From NCBI RefSeq assembly GCF_002286975.1, contig NZ_NSKB01000006.1:372001-436000 (forward strand): 64,000 nucleotides of DNA, written 5' to 3'. Positions 9,469-21,203 of the stretch are shown one piece after another. This DNA comes from Halomonas salipaludis. Its GTDB lineage: Bacteria > Pseudomonadota > Gammaproteobacteria > Pseudomonadales > Halomonadaceae. Under the pieces are notes generated by a model, which searched no databases, had not been told where the DNA came from, and worked only from the letters and a program-made list of their open reading frames with translations. The stretch's first letter is position 1, and each line of letters starts with the position of its first letter. A program made the position numbers and the translations under genes.

Positions 9469-10119
9469 ATGCGCTATCGACTGATCATCTTCGACTGGGA
9501 TGGCACCCTGATGGATTCGGAGGCGCGCATCGTCGACTGCATGCTGGCCGCAGCGCGCGATACCGGCCTCGCCGAACTGAGCCGTGCCGCGGTGCGCGAC
9601 ATCATCGGCCTGGGCCTGCCAGAGGCGATTGACAAGCTGTGTCCGGGGATCGGCGCGGCGCGCGCCGAGACCCTTCGTCAGCATTATGCGCTGCGCTTTC
9701 GCGCCGCCGACCAGACGCCGCTGCGGTTCTTTCCCGGCGTCGAGCAGGGCATCGCACGGCTGCGCGCGGGGCGTAGCACACGTCTGGCAGTGGCGACCGG
9801 CAAGAGCCGTCGCGGCCTCGATCGGGTGTTCGCCGCCAACGGCAGCGGCGCCTGGTTCGATGCCAGCCGCACCGCCGACGAGACGCGCTCCAAGCCGCAC
9901 CCGCAGATGCTCGAGGAACTCCTGGACGAGACCGGCGTCGATGTCGGGGATGCGGTAATGGTCGGCGATACCGAATACGACCTGGACATGGCCCGCGCGC
10001 TGGGCATGGATCGTATCGCCGTGACCTACGGCGTTCACGAGCCCCGACGATTGGCCGCCTGCCAGCCAAGCTTCACCGCCCATGCCTTCCCCGAACTGAT
10101 CGACTGGTTGCACGCCTGA
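9469..10119 (+). CDS. HAD-superfamily phosphatase, phosphoglycolate phosphatase-like
   Basis: The 216-residue protein starts MRYRLIIFDWDGTLMDSEAR, the HAD motif I with nucleophile Asp9 and Asp11. Motif II/III features (VATGKSRRGL, KPHPQMLEEL) and motif IV VGDTEYDLDMARA are all present, with a small helical cap between. The substrate is unknown; Gph-like or nucleotide phosphatase activity is possible. ATG 9469 is preceded by CAGGAG. The gene lies between rluC and the S49 peptidase, the same place as its Pseudomonas counterpart. Confidence 0.88.
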   Translation: MRYRLIIFDWDGTLMDSEARIVDCMLAAARDTGLAELSRAAVRDIIGLGLPEAIDKLCPGIGAARAETLRQHYALRFRAADQTPLRFFPGVEQGIARLRAGRSTRLAVATGKSRRGLDRVFAANGSGAWFDASRTADETRSKPHPQMLEELLDETGVDVGDAVMVGDTEYDLDMARALGMDRIAVTYGVHEPRRLAACQPSFTAHAFPELIDWLHA

Positions 10120-10161
10120 GCCGCCCGTCTTGATTCACCCCCTACACGAGCAGGACCGCCG

Positions 10162-11259
10162 ATGAGTGACGACAAGCGAGACGATCCCCCCGCCCAAGAC
10201 AAGTGGACCCAGGGGCCTGAGCTGAGCCCCGAGCAGCGGCGCGAGGCGCTCGCCGCACGGTCCGGCGAGCCAGCCGCCGCGCCGGGTGAGGATGCCGAGA
10301 CCCTGCGCGAGCGTCAGCGCCTGGCGCAGATCGAGATGATGGACCGCTGGGTGGGCGGCGTGCTGACCGAGCAGCGTCGCACACGACGCTGGAAGCTGTT
10401 CTTTCGCTTCTTCTTTGCCGCGCTGATCCTGGCGTCGCTGTCGGCTACCCTGTATGGCCTGTTCTGGCCCGCCCGCGAAGTGCCGCCGGGCGAACCCCAT
10501 TTGGGCGTGGTCGAGGTCAAGGGGGTGATCGACAGCGAATCGCCGGCCAACGCCGAGCGCATCATCGAGGGGCTCCAGCGCGCCTGGGAGAGCGACAGCG
10601 CGGCGGCGGTGGTGCTGCATATCAATAGCCCCGGCGGTAGCCCGGTGCAGTCGCAGCGCATCTACGACGAGATCATGCGGCTGCGCGGCGAGGGCGACAA
10701 GCCGATCTATGCGGTGGTCGAGGATATCGGCGCCAGCGGCGCCTACTATATTGCCGCCGCCGCAGATGAGATCCTGGTCGCGCCGTCGAGCCTGGTCGGC
10801 TCCATCGGTGTGGTGTCGGCCAGCTTCGGCCTCGAAGAGGCGATCGATCGGCTCGGCGTCGAGCGTCGGGTGTTCACCGCCGGCGACAACAAGGCGTTCC
10901 TCGATCCCTTTTCGGAGATCGACCCCAGCCAGCGGCTGTTCTGGCAGGAGGTGCTGGAGACCACGCACCGCCAGTTCGTCGATGCCGTGCGCGCCGGACG
11001 CGGCGACCGCCTGGCCGACGACGAGGAGATCTTCTCGGGGCTGGTATGGAGCGGCGAGCAGGCGCTGAGCCTGGGGCTGGTCGACGGTATCGAGAGCCTC
11101 GATGGCCTGGCCCGCGAGCTGCTCGACGAGCCGCAGCTGCGTGACTATACGCCGCGCCTCGATCCCTTCGAGCGCTTCACGCGCCACTTCGGGCGCGTGG
11201 CCGCAGAGTGGATGGGGCTGCCTAGCTCGCACTCGCCGCTGCGCTATCAGTTGCCCTGA
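10162..11259 (+). CDS. sppA: S49-family signal peptide peptidase (short SppA type)
   Basis: The 365-residue membrane protease has a charged cytoplasmic N-terminus, one transmembrane segment near residues 79-101 and a single S49 domain. The Ser nucleophile is in DIGASGAYY (Ser192) and the general-base Lys in AGDNKAF (Lys244), the Ser/Lys dyad of the family. It probably degrades leftover signal peptides and membrane fragments. It is half the length of E. coli SppA and resembles the single-domain type. A repeat element follows directly downstream. Confidence 0.9.
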   Translation: MSDDKRDDPPAQDKWTQGPELSPEQRREALAARSGEPAAAPGEDAETLRERQRLAQIEMMDRWVGGVLTEQRRTRRWKLFFRFFFAALILASLSATLYGLFWPAREVPPGEPHLGVVEVKGVIDSESPANAERIIEGLQRAWESDSAAAVVLHINSPGGSPVQSQRIYDEIMRLRGEGDKPIYAVVEDIGASGAYYIAAAADEILVAPSSLVGSIGVVSASFGLEEAIDRLGVERRVFTAGDNKAFLDPFSEIDPSQRLFWQEVLETTHRQFVDAVRAGRGDRLADDEEIFSGLVWSGEQALSLGLVDGIESLDGLARELLDEPQLRDYTPRLDPFERFTRHFGRVAAEWMGLPSSHSPLRYQLP

Positions 11260-11301
11260 TAGCGCCGAGCTTAAAGCGCCGAGCCGCTGGATGTCACTCG
11301 G

Positions 11302-11466
11302 TAGCGGCGCCGGGGGCAGGTCAAAGCGGAGGTTCTTTTCGCCGAACGGGTTGGCCATGGATGGCCAACCCCGGTCCTGCAAGCGAAGCAGGGATGCGAA
11401 AGCGTAGCAGGGAAAAGGTAGCGCCCAGGGATGGGTTTACAGCGCCCCCGCGTAGGCCTGTCGCCG
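11302..11466 (-). repeat. Dispersed repeat element, copy A
   Basis: This intergenic block is homologous, in inverted orientation, to 46841-46940. Shared parts are GACAGG..TACG, GGGCGCTGT..ACCC, GGGCGCTAC, a hairpin and CCTGCCCCCGGC. The hairpin arms are 11348-11358 and 11361-11371 (GGGTTGGCCAT and its complement around GG). Compared with copy B it has an insertion of about 60 bp holding two 14-bp direct repeats, AAGCGAAGCAGGGA and AAGCGTAGCAGGGA, at a 19-bp period. No functional gene is seen. Confidence 0.75.
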
Positions 11467-11495
11467 GAAAAGCCGCGTCGCTTACGAAAAGCTGC

Positions 11496-12092
11496 CTAGT
11501 CGTTTTGGCTCGCACCCAGCGGATCCATGCCAGCCTCGCGCAGCATGGCGCACAAGCGGATCAGCGGCAGGCCGATCAGCGTATTGGGGTCGTCGCCCTC
11601 GAGTTTCTCGAACAGGCTGATGCCGAGCCCCTCCATGCGAAAGCTGCCGGCGCTGTCGAAGGGCTGTTCGCGGGCCACATAGTTGGCGATCTCGGCCTCG
11701 CTGAGCCGGCGAAATACCACGTCGTAGGTGGCATGGGATACCTGGTGGCGGCCGTGGGCGCTGTCGAGCAGCGCCAACCCGGTAATGAAGTGTACCCGTT
11801 GCCCGGAAAAGCGCGTCAGGTTGGCGCGCGCGGTGGCCGCATCGCCGGGCTTGCCGAGAATCTCGCCGTCGAAGACCGCGACCTGGTCGGAGCCGATGAT
11901 CAGGTGGGCGGGATACGCCTCTGCCAGGCGGCTGGCCTTGGACAGCGCCAGGCGGTGGACCAGCGCCTGGGGTGTTTCATCGGCGCGTGGCGTCTCATCG
12001 ATGTCGGGGCTGGCGCAACTGAACGGCAGGCCCAGGCGTTCGAGCAGTTGGCGTCGCCAGCGCGAGCTGGAGGCAAGTACCAGGTCCGGCAT
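11496..12092 (-). CDS. yceF: Maf-family 7-methyl-GTP pyrophosphatase YceF
   Basis: The 198-residue protein starts [20 protein letters not shown] and has [19 protein letters not shown] and [11 protein letters not shown], very close to E. coli YceF, which hydrolyses m7GTP and related non-standard nucleotides. The ATG at 12092 follows AAGGAG on the minus strand; a longer open frame to 12167 has no such support. It is divergent from yceD, as in E. coli and Pseudomonas. Confidence 0.92.
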   Translation of the reverse strand: MPDLVLASSSRWRRQLLERLGLPFSCASPDIDETPRADETPQALVHRLALSKASRLAEAYPAHLIIGSDQVAVFDGEILGKPGDAATARANLTRFSGQRVHFITGLALLDSAHGRHQVSHATYDVVFRRLSEAEIANYVAREQPFDSAGSFRMEGLGISLFEKLEGDDPNTLIGLPLIRLCAMLREAGMDPLGASQND

Positions 12093-12191
12093 GCGTCTCT
12101 CCTTGAGATGGGGCGGCAGCGCGATAGAGCGCCAGTCTGCCTCGTGCCGCGCTGGCTTGTACAGCACCGCTCGATGCCGCGCATCAGGGCT

Positions 12192-12220
12192 TTGACAGGG
12201 GCGGGGCGAGTGCCTATCAT
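12192..12220 (+). promoter_or_regulatory. Strong sigma-70 promoter for yceD-rpmF
   Basis: TTGACA (12192-12197) and TATCAT (12215-12220) are exactly 17 nt apart. Transcription would begin near 12227, only a few bases before the yceD ATG at 12230, and no Shine-Dalgarno sequence precedes that ATG. The message is therefore probably leaderless or nearly so. Confidence 0.8.
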
Positions 12221-12229
12221 TGCGCGCCT

Positions 12230-12757
12230 ATGTTGACCACACGACTTCCTCAGCAGGTCGAGCCCTACCGGCTCGCTGCCAATGGCGAACGTCTCGAGGG
12301 GCTGGTGCCGCTCGAGGGCTTTGCACGTCTCGCCGCCGAGAGCGGCGAGCAGCACGGCAATGTCGAGGTGCGCCTGGACTTCGCCATCGATGCCCAGGGG
12401 CGACGCATCATCGACGGCTGGCTGAGTGCCGAGCTGCAGCTGCCGTGCCGGCGCTGTCTGACGCCAATGGCGCAGCGCGTCGAAAGCCGGTTTCTGCTCG
12501 GCATGGTCAGCAGCGACGATCTGGCGGCCGAACTGCCGAGCACCCATGAGCCGGTGCTGGTGGAAAACGAACAGCTGAATCTCCTTAGCGTGCTCGAGGA
12601 CGAATTGCTCCTCAGCCTGCCGCAGGTGATTTACCACGAGGAGGCGCAGTGCCGCGTCTCTCGCGACCAGCTGACCAGCGGTGAGGCGTCCGCAGTCGAG
12701 GAGACGTCCGCTGTCAGTCCTTTCGAGGTGCTGCGCACCTTGAAAGACAAATCCTGA
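12230..12757 (+). CDS. yceD: YceD family protein (DUF177)
   Basis: The 175-residue protein belongs to the DUF177/YceD family always found before rpmF. It has the conserved pattern DFAIDAQGRRIIDGWLSAEL followed by PCRRCL, a Cys-x2-Cys pair, and a second conserved block near residues 100-130. Its bacterial function is unclear; a plant relative is linked to 23S rRNA accumulation, so a ribosome-assembly role is suspected. The start lies just after the promoter and lacks a ribosome site. Confidence 0.9.
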   Translation: MLTTRLPQQVEPYRLAANGERLEGLVPLEGFARLAAESGEQHGNVEVRLDFAIDAQGRRIIDGWLSAELQLPCRRCLTPMAQRVESRFLLGMVSSDDLAAELPSTHEPVLVENEQLNLLSVLEDELLLSLPQVIYHEEAQCRVSRDQLTSGEASAVEETSAVSPFEVLRTLKDKS

Positions 12758-12789
12758 TTCATCATCGATACACTCTGGAGTGATATCTC

Positions 12790-12960
12790 ATGGCAGTTCA
12801 ACAGAACCGCAAGACCCGTTCCAAGCGCGGCATGCGTCGTAGCCACGACGCCCTGAGCGCGCCGACCCTGTCCCAGGACAAGGAAACCGGCACTACCCAC
12901 CTGCGCCACCACGTCTCTCCGGACGGCTTCTACCGTGGCCGCAAGGTCGTCGACGTTTAA
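12790..12960 (+). CDS. rpmF: 50S ribosomal protein L32
   Basis: This 56-residue basic protein reads [20 protein letters not shown] at its start and ends in GRKVVDV, the typical bL32 sequence. It lacks zinc-binding cysteines, as usual for the gammaproteobacterial form. It lies 32 nt after yceD and just before plsX, the conserved yceD-rpmF-plsX-fab order. The ATG is preceded by CTGGAGTGATATCTC. Confidence 0.97.
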   Translation: MAVQQNRKTRSKRGMRRSHDALSAPTLSQDKETGTTHLRHHVSPDGFYRGRKVVDV

Positions 12961-12996
12961 GTCGACGTTCGACCTGGCGTATCTCGCCCGCTGATC

Positions 12997-14091
12997 ATGC
13001 GCGTCGCCATCGATGCGATGGGCGGGGACCTCGGTCCCCGCGCCACCGTGCAGGGCGCCGCGCGTGCGCTGCTTTCGCAGCCACGACTCTCTGCCTGTCT
13101 GTTCGGCCCTCGGCCGCTGTTGGCGGCCGAAATCGCTGCCTTGCCTGCCGATCTGAAGGTGGTCGCAGAGCGGCTGACGCTGTGCGATGCGCCGCGCGTC
13201 ATCGATCAGGCCATGAAGCCCTCCCAGGCGCTGCGCGAAGCGCATGACAGCAGCATGGCGATGATGCTCGATGACGTGGCCAGCGGGCATGCCGATGCCG
13301 GCGTCAGCGCCGGCAATACCGGCGCGCTGATGGCCCTGGCGCGGCGGGTCCTGGGTACCGTGGCGAGCATCCCGCGTCCGGCGATCAGCACCGCCGTGCC
13401 GACCCGTGAGGGCGGCCGCTGCTATCTGCTCGACCTGGGCGCCAACGTCGAGGCGTCGGCGGCGCGACTGGTGGATTTCGCGCTGATGGGTGAGGTGATG
13501 GCGCGGCGCGTGGATGGTCTGGCGGCTCCCCGGGTGGCACTGCTCAATATCGGCGTCGAGGGCACCAAGGGCAGCGCCAGCGTGCGCGAGGCGGATGCCC
13601 TGCTGCGCGACATGTCAGGACTCGATTATCGCGGCTTCATCGAAGGCGACGGTATCTATTCCGGACGGGTCGATGTGGTAGTGTGCGACGGTTTCGTCGG
13701 CAACGCCGTGCTCAAGGCCAGCGAAGGCCTGGCGAGAATGTTGATGGAGCGCGTGCAGGCGACCTTCGATGCCCACTGGAGTAGCCGGTTGGTGGGGCTG
13801 CTGGCACGTCCGGCGCTGCGGCGCCTCAAGCGTGAGCTCGACCCGGTGCGCTACAACGGCGCCAGTTTGCTGGGGCTGAACGGAATCGTGGTCAAGAGCC
13901 ACGGCGGGGCCGATGCCGCGGGTTTCGGCTATGCGGTGGGGCGTGCCATGCAAGAGGTCGACCAGGCGCTGCCGCAGCACCTGGCGCGGGAGCTGGACCA
14001 GTGGCGGTGTGCTAACGCGTCGGTCGCGTGCGGCCGAGGCGTTAGCGGGGCCGACCCCCGTCGAATGGACGCAGACAACCCCCAGAGGTGA
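12997..14091 (+). CDS. plsX: Phosphate acyltransferase PlsX
   Basis: PlsX makes acyl-phosphate from acyl-ACP for phospholipid synthesis. The 364-residue protein starts [20 protein letters not shown] and has the family stretches [22 protein letters not shown] and [17 protein letters not shown]. Its last 30 residues (after ARELDQW) are Cys/Arg/Gly-rich, unlike the family core, and are coded over an 8-bp inverted repeat (GCTAACGC, 14011-14018 and 14039-14046), so the tail is probably poorly structured. fabD follows after 5 nt. Confidence 0.95.
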   Translation: MRVAIDAMGGDLGPRATVQGAARALLSQPRLSACLFGPRPLLAAEIAALPADLKVVAERLTLCDAPRVIDQAMKPSQALREAHDSSMAMMLDDVASGHADAGVSAGNTGALMALARRVLGTVASIPRPAISTAVPTREGGRCYLLDLGANVEASAARLVDFALMGEVMARRVDGLAAPRVALLNIGVEGTKGSASVREADALLRDMSGLDYRGFIEGDGIYSGRVDVVVCDGFVGNAVLKASEGLARMLMERVQATFDAHWSSRLVGLLARPALRRLKRELDPVRYNGASLLGLNGIVVKSHGGADAAGFGYAVGRAMQEVDQALPQHLARELDQWRCANASVACGRGVSGADPRRMDADNPQR

Positions 14092-14096
14092 TAGCC

Positions 14097-15053
14097 ATGA
14101 CTCAATCCCTGGCCCTCATGTTCCCGGGACAAGGCTCCCAGCACATGGGCATGATGCGCGAGCTGGCGGAGCGCTACAGCGTGGTGCGTACGACCTTCGA
14201 GGAGGCTTCGGACGCGCTGGGATACGATCTCTGGCACGTGGTGCAGGAGGGGCCGGAAGAGGACCTCAATGCCACCGCCTGTACTCAGCCGGCGCTGCTG
14301 ACGTCGAGCGTGGCGATCTGGCGCGTGTGGCAGGAGCTCGAAGGGCCGCGCCCGGCGGCGATGGCCGGGCACAGCCTGGGCGAGTACAGCGCCATGGTGT
14401 GCGCCGGCGTGATGACCTTCGCCGAAGGCGTACGGCTGGTCAAGCTGCGCGGCGAGGCGATGCAGGCGGCGGTGCCGGCGGGCAAGGGTGCCATGGCGGC
14501 GATCCTGGGCCTCGACGACGCAGCCGTGGAGGCGGCCTGCGAGCAGGCCGCCCAGGGTGATGTGGTCTCGGCAGTCAACTATAATGCCCCCGGCCAGGTG
14601 GTGATCGCCGGCGCGGCGGCGGCAGTGGAGCGCGCCATCGCGGCGTGCCAGGAAGCCGGCGCCAAGCGTGCGCTGCCGCTGCCGGTGTCGGTGCCGTCGC
14701 ACTGTGCGCTGATGCGGCCCGCTGCCGAACGGCTGGAAGCGGCGATGGACGCGATCGAGCTGCGTGCACCGCGCTATACCGTGGTGCAGAATGTCGATGC
14801 GCTGGCGCATGCCGATGTCGATACCCTGCGCACGCGGTTGATCGAGCAGCTGTATCGTCCGGTGCGCTGGACCGCCTGCGTCGAGGCGATGGCCGCCCAG
14901 GGTGCCGAGGTGTTCATCGAGTGCGGCCCGGGCAAGGTGCTGACCGGCCTCAACAAGCGTATCGCCCGCGGCAGCAAGGGGCTGGCGGTCAACGACCCCG
15001 ACAGCCTGAGCGCGGCGCTCGAGCTGGCCCATGAGGCCGGCAAGCAGGGCTGA
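14097..15053 (+). CDS. fabD: Malonyl-CoA:ACP transacylase FabD
   Basis: FabD moves malonyl from CoA to ACP for fatty-acid elongation. The 318-residue protein has the MFPGQGSQ opening, the active-site Ser in GHSLGEYSAM (about residue 92), the catalytic His in VPSHCALM and the C-terminal GPGKVLTGLNKRI. I chose ATG 14097, which has AGAGG upstream. An in-frame GTG at 14088 overlaps the plsX end and is less likely. It forms one operon with plsX and fabG. Confidence 0.95.
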   Translation: MTQSLALMFPGQGSQHMGMMRELAERYSVVRTTFEEASDALGYDLWHVVQEGPEEDLNATACTQPALLTSSVAIWRVWQELEGPRPAAMAGHSLGEYSAMVCAGVMTFAEGVRLVKLRGEAMQAAVPAGKGAMAAILGLDDAAVEAACEQAAQGDVVSAVNYNAPGQVVIAGAAAAVERAIAACQEAGAKRALPLPVSVPSHCALMRPAAERLEAAMDAIELRAPRYTVVQNVDALAHADVDTLRTRLIEQLYRPVRWTACVEAMAAQGAEVFIECGPGKVLTGLNKRIARGSKGLAVNDPDSLSAALELAHEAGKQG

Positions 15054-15099
15054 CGCAGAGCGTCGGTCGATCAGGATCATGACTCAATCGGGACAGGCT

Positions 15100-15840
15100 A
15101 TGAGCGAAGCGAGAATTGCATTGGTCACCGGCGCTAGCCGCGGTATCGGGCGCGCCATTGCCCATGAGCTGGGCCGCCAGGGGCGTGTGGTGATCGGTAC
15201 GGCGACCAGCGAAAGCGGTGCGGCGAAGATCGATGCCGATCTCAAGGCCCAGGGGATCCAGGGCGCCGGGCGCTGCCTGGATGTCACCGACCAGGCCGGC
15301 GTCGATGCGCTGATCAAGGCCATCGGCGAGGAGTTCGGCGCACCGACCATCCTCGTCAACAACGCCGGCATCACCCGCGACAATCTGCTGATGCGCATGA
15401 AGGACGACGAGTGGGACTCGGTGCTGGACACCAACCTCAAGTCTGTCTATCGCGTCAGCAAGGCCTGTCTGCGCGGCATGACCAAGGCACGCTTCGGGCG
15501 TATCGTCAGCATCAGCTCGGTGGTGGCGACCATGGGCAATCTCGGCCAGAGCAACTATGCTGCGGCCAAGGCCGGCATGGAAGGTTTTTCTCGCGCGTTG
15601 GCGCGCGAGGTGGCGTCGCGTAACATTACCGTCAACAATGTGGCGCCGGGCTTTATCGCCACCGACATGACCGATGCCTTGCCCGAGGCGCAGCACGAGA
15701 TGTTGCTTGGCCAGATCCCGCTGTCGCGGCTCGGTCAGCCGGAGGAGATCGCCGCCGCGGTGGGTTTCCTGACCGGCGAGACGGCGGGCTACATCACCGG
15801 CGAGACGCTTCACGTCAACGGTGGCATGAACATGCGCTGA
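15100..15840 (+). CDS. fabG: 3-oxoacyl-ACP reductase FabG
   Basis: FabG reduces 3-ketoacyl-ACP with NADPH. The protein from ATG 15100 is 246 residues, the usual FabG length. It has the Rossmann motif [12 protein letters not shown] near residue 88 and the Ser140-Tyr153-Lys157 catalytic set ([10 protein letters not shown]... NYAAAKAG). In-frame ATGs at 15079 and upstream would add residues not typical of FabG; 15079 has a CAGGA only 2 nt away. fabD lies 46 nt upstream. Confidence 0.95.
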   Translation: MSEARIALVTGASRGIGRAIAHELGRQGRVVIGTATSESGAAKIDADLKAQGIQGAGRCLDVTDQAGVDALIKAIGEEFGAPTILVNNAGITRDNLLMRMKDDEWDSVLDTNLKSVYRVSKACLRGMTKARFGRIVSISSVVATMGNLGQSNYAAAKAGMEGFSRALAREVASRNITVNNVAPGFIATDMTDALPEAQHEMLLGQIPLSRLGQPEEIAAAVGFLTGETAGYITGETLHVNGGMNMR

Positions 15841-15870
15841 TTGCGCGCAGGTCGCTTCGGGGCGCGCGTG

Positions 15871-15897
15871 TTGCGTCGCCTTGGGGCGGTCTATACA
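15871..15897 (+). promoter_or_regulatory. Possible acpP promoter
   Basis: TTGCGT (15871-15876) and TATACA (15892-15897) are 15 nt apart, shorter than ideal. They lie 83 nt before acpP. A separate acpP promoter is expected because ACP is needed in large excess over the other Fab proteins. Confidence 0.45.
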
Positions 15898-15923
15898 CTA
15901 CCCCGCAGCTTTTTGGGCTAGCG

Positions 15924-15966
15924 GATTTCGAACGGCTGGATTTTCAACGGCTATTTTGAACGACTG
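15924..15966 (+). repeat. Three imperfect 15-bp direct repeats in the acpP leader
   Basis: The units are GATTTCGAACGGCTG (15924-15938), GATTTTCAACGGCTA (15939-15953) and TTTTGAACGACTG (15954-15966), head to tail. They end at the acpP ribosome site. They could bind a regulator or shape the mRNA leader; no function is known. Confidence 0.7.
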
Positions 15967-15979
15967 GAGTGACCACATA

Positions 15980-16213
15980 ATGAGCACTATCGAAGAGCGC
16001 GTGAAGAAGGTTGTGGCCGAGCGCCTGAACGTCAAGGAAGAGGACATCCAGAACACCTCCTCCTTCACCGAAGATCTCGGCGCCGATTCGCTGGATACCG
16101 TCGAGCTGGTGATGGCGCTCGAAGAGGAATTCGATACCGAAATTCCCGACGAAGAAGCCGAAAAGATCACCACCGTTCAGGAAGCGATCGACTACGTCAA
16201 CGCTCACCAGTAA
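15980..16213 (+). CDS. acpP: Acyl carrier protein
   Basis: This 77-residue acidic protein carries growing acyl chains on a phosphopantetheine attached to Ser37 in [10 protein letters not shown]. The sequence [20 protein letters not shown] is typical of gammaproteobacterial AcpP. GGAG precedes the ATG by about 10 nt. It is followed by a strong terminator. The enzyme that loads its prosthetic group, AcpS, is also in this window at 60.9 kb. Confidence 0.98.
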   Translation: MSTIEERVKKVVAERLNVKEEDIQNTSSFTEDLGADSLDTVELVMALEEEFDTEIPDEEAEKITTVQEAIDYVNAHQ

Positions 16214-16261
16214 GGTGTGACGTCAGCGTATTACGCTGTCGGATCGCGGCCAGTGGCCGTT

Positions 16262-16299
16262 ACGGGAGCCGTCCTGCCAGCAGGGCGGCTCCCGTTTTC
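16262..16299 (+). terminator. Rho-independent terminator after acpP
   Basis: A 16-pair stem (16262-16277 with 16280-16295, one G-T wobble) is followed by TTTCG. It lies 48 nt after the acpP stop and should isolate acpP from fabF. Confidence 0.85.
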
Positions 16300-16386
16300 G
16301 TATGACGCTGACGCCCGCTGACAGTCGGTTCGACACGGCCGTTGCGGGGATGTTTTAGCGACGGCCACAGGCCGCTCAGGTTCAGG

Positions 16387-16392
16387 TATAAT
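16387..16392 (+). promoter_or_regulatory. fabF promoter (-10 TATAAT)
   Basis: A perfect TATAAT lies 66 nt before the fabF start and after the acpP terminator. No convincing -35 hexamer sits 16-18 nt upstream, so an activator or a weak -35 may be involved. Confidence 0.55.
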
Positions 16393-16458
16393 GCGCGCAA
16401 AACGGCACGTGGCCTGCTTGGCGTGGCCGTGCCATCAAGGGTGTTTGGAGGAGAGCTG

Positions 16459-17697
16459 ATGTCTCGGAAAAGGGTCGTGGTGACCGGGCTCGGTCTGGTA
16501 ACGCCGGTGGGTAACACCGTCGACGCGAGTTGGGCGAATATTGTGGCCGGCAAGAGCGGCATTGCCGCCATCGAGCATTTCGATGTCAGCGGCTTCAACA
16601 CGCGCTTCGGCGGCTCGGTGAAGGACTTCGATATCAGTCCTTACCTGAACCCCAAGGACGCGCGCAAGATGGACCTGTTCATTCAGTACGGCGTGGCTGC
16701 GGGAGCACAGGCGATCAGCGACGCCGGCCTCGAGTGCAGCGAGGAGAACGCCGATCGTATCGGCGTGGCAATCGGCTCGGGGATCGGCGGGTTGCCGATG
16801 ATCGAACACAACCATAATGCCCTCAACAAGGGCGGCGCGCGGCGCATCTCGCCATTCTTCGTGCCCGGATCGATCATCAACATGATCTCCGGCAACCTGG
16901 CGATTCAGCACGGTTTTCGCGGCCCCAATATCGCGATTACCACTGCCTGTACCACCGGTACCCACAATATCGGCTACAGTGCCCGCACCATCGCCTACGG
17001 CGACGCCGACGTGATGATCTGCGGCGGCGCCGAGATGGCCACCACGCCGCTTGGCCTGGGCGGTTTCTCGGCGGCCCGTGCGCTGTCGACGCGCAACGAC
17101 GACCCCGCCGCGGCCAGCCGCCCCTGGGATCGTGACCGCGACGGTTTCGTGCTCTCCGATGGTGCCGGGGTGATGGTGCTCGAAGAGTACGAGCACGCCA
17201 AGGCGCGTGGGGCGACCATCTACGCCGAACTCAAGGGCTTCGGCATGAGCGATGATGCCTACCACATGACCGCGCCGCCGGAAGACGGCCGCGGTGCGGC
17301 GCTGGCGATGCAGAATGCGGTGCGCGACGCCGGCATCGACGCCGCCAGCATCGACTACATCAACGCCCACGGTACCTCCACACCCGCCGGCGATCTCGCC
17401 GAAAGCCGTGCAGTCAGGAAGGTCATGGGCAGTGGCGCCGAATCGGTGGCGGTAAGCTCCACCAAATCGATGATCGGTCATCTGCTGGGTGCCGCCGGGG
17501 CGGTGGAGGCGGTATTCAGCGTGCTGGCGATGCGCGATCAGGTCGCGCCACCGACCATCAACCTGGACAACCCCCAGGAGGGTTGCGATCTCGACTACGT
17601 GCCGCACACCGCCCGCGAGATGAAGATCGACGTGGCGCTGTCCAACTCGTTCGGCTTCGGCGGCACCAACGGCTCGCTGATCTTCACCCGGGTCTGA
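16459..17697 (+). CDS. fabF: Beta-ketoacyl-ACP synthase II FabF
   Basis: FabF elongates acyl-ACP with malonyl-ACP. The 412-residue protein starts [19 protein letters not shown] and has the active-site Cys164 in [12 protein letters not shown], the His in [11 protein letters not shown] and the His in [14 protein letters not shown] 16459 follows GGAGGAGAG; a longer frame to 16342 would start before the predicted promoter and is rejected. pabC follows 9 nt downstream. Confidence 0.97.
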   Translation: MSRKRVVVTGLGLVTPVGNTVDASWANIVAGKSGIAAIEHFDVSGFNTRFGGSVKDFDISPYLNPKDARKMDLFIQYGVAAGAQAISDAGLECSEENADRIGVAIGSGIGGLPMIEHNHNALNKGGARRISPFFVPGSIINMISGNLAIQHGFRGPNIAITTACTTGTHNIGYSARTIAYGDADVMICGGAEMATTPLGLGGFSAARALSTRNDDPAAASRPWDRDRDGFVLSDGAGVMVLEEYEHAKARGATIYAELKGFGMSDDAYHMTAPPEDGRGAALAMQNAVRDAGIDAASIDYINAHGTSTPAGDLAESRAVRKVMGSGAESVAVSSTKSMIGHLLGAAGAVEAVFSVLAMRDQVAPPTINLDNPQEGCDLDYVPHTAREMKIDVALSNSFGFGGTNGSLIFTRV

Positions 17698-17706
17698 GGC
17701 GGCCGC

Positions 17707-18504
17707 GTGGAGCCGCTGCCCCTCGATGATCGTGGACTGGCCTATGGCGACGGCCTGTTCGAGACCGTGCTGCTGCGTGATGGCCAGCCGCTGCTGTGGC
17801 GCGAGCACCTGGCGCGCCTGCAGCGCGGTGCCGAGCGGCTGGGATTCACCGCGCCCGACGCCGATACCCTGCGTGCCTGCTGCGCCGAAGCGCCAGCCGG
17901 GCTCGCCGTGCTCAAGCTGATCGTCACCCGTGGCAGCGGCGGGCGCGGGTACCGGCCGCCGGACGCGCCGTCACCGCGGCTGCGCTGGCAGCTTGCCGCC
18001 TTCGCCGCGCAGCCTGAGCGCTGGCGTGACGGCGTGCGGGTGCGTCACTGCCGGCTGCGCCTGGGGCGCCAGCCGGCACTGGCTGGGATCAAGCACCTCA
18101 ACCGCCTGGAGAACGTGCTGGCGCGGGGCGAGTGGCAGGACGACGCCATCGCCGAGGGGCTGCTCAGCGACAGCCACGGGCAGCTGGTCGAGGCGACCTG
18201 CATGAACCTGTTCTGGTCGCGGCAGGGGCGCCTCGAGACCCCGCGGCTGGCGTACTGCGGTGTGGCCGGGACCCTGCGTGATGCGCTGCTGTCGAAACTG
18301 GCCATCAGCGAGGTCGAGGCTGGCCCGGAAGCGCTGCTCGACGCCGAGGCGGTGTGGCTGGGCAACTCGCTGCAGGGCGTATGGCCGCTGGTGCAGCTCG
18401 ACGCCGCCGAAGGAGCCTGCCTGCGCCGCTGGACGCTGGACGCACATCACCGCCTATTGCAGGATGCCGGGCATGCGCTGCTGGGCTATCCGGCGATACG
18501 CTGA
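17707..18504 (+). CDS. pabC: Aminodeoxychorismate lyase PabC
   Basis: PabC, a PLP-dependent fold-type IV enzyme, releases pyruvate from aminodeoxychorismate to make p-aminobenzoate for folate. The 265-residue protein has GLAYGDGLFET near its start, the PLP Lys in GIKHLNRLENV and GVAGTLRDALL. It uses GTG. The fabF-pabC-mltG-tmk-holB order matches E. coli and Pseudomonas, supporting PabC over a branched-chain aminotransferase. Confidence 0.92.
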   Translation: MEPLPLDDRGLAYGDGLFETVLLRDGQPLLWREHLARLQRGAERLGFTAPDADTLRACCAEAPAGLAVLKLIVTRGSGGRGYRPPDAPSPRLRWQLAAFAAQPERWRDGVRVRHCRLRLGRQPALAGIKHLNRLENVLARGEWQDDAIAEGLLSDSHGQLVEATCMNLFWSRQGRLETPRLAYCGVAGTLRDALLSKLAISEVEAGPEALLDAEAVWLGNSLQGVWPLVQLDAAEGACLRRWTLDAHHRLLQDAGHALLGYPAIR

Positions 18505-18528
18505 GACGCAATTGATCGAGGACACGAG

Positions 18529-21174
<2,646 letters not shown>

Positions 21175-21203
21175 CTCCCCCGGATATCCAGGAGGCATCG
21201 CCC

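Noticed and set aside
10135-11382. 415-residue minus-strand frame opposite the S49 peptidase
   Set aside because: Its start lies in repeat copy A and the rest is the shadow of a clear peptidase gene.
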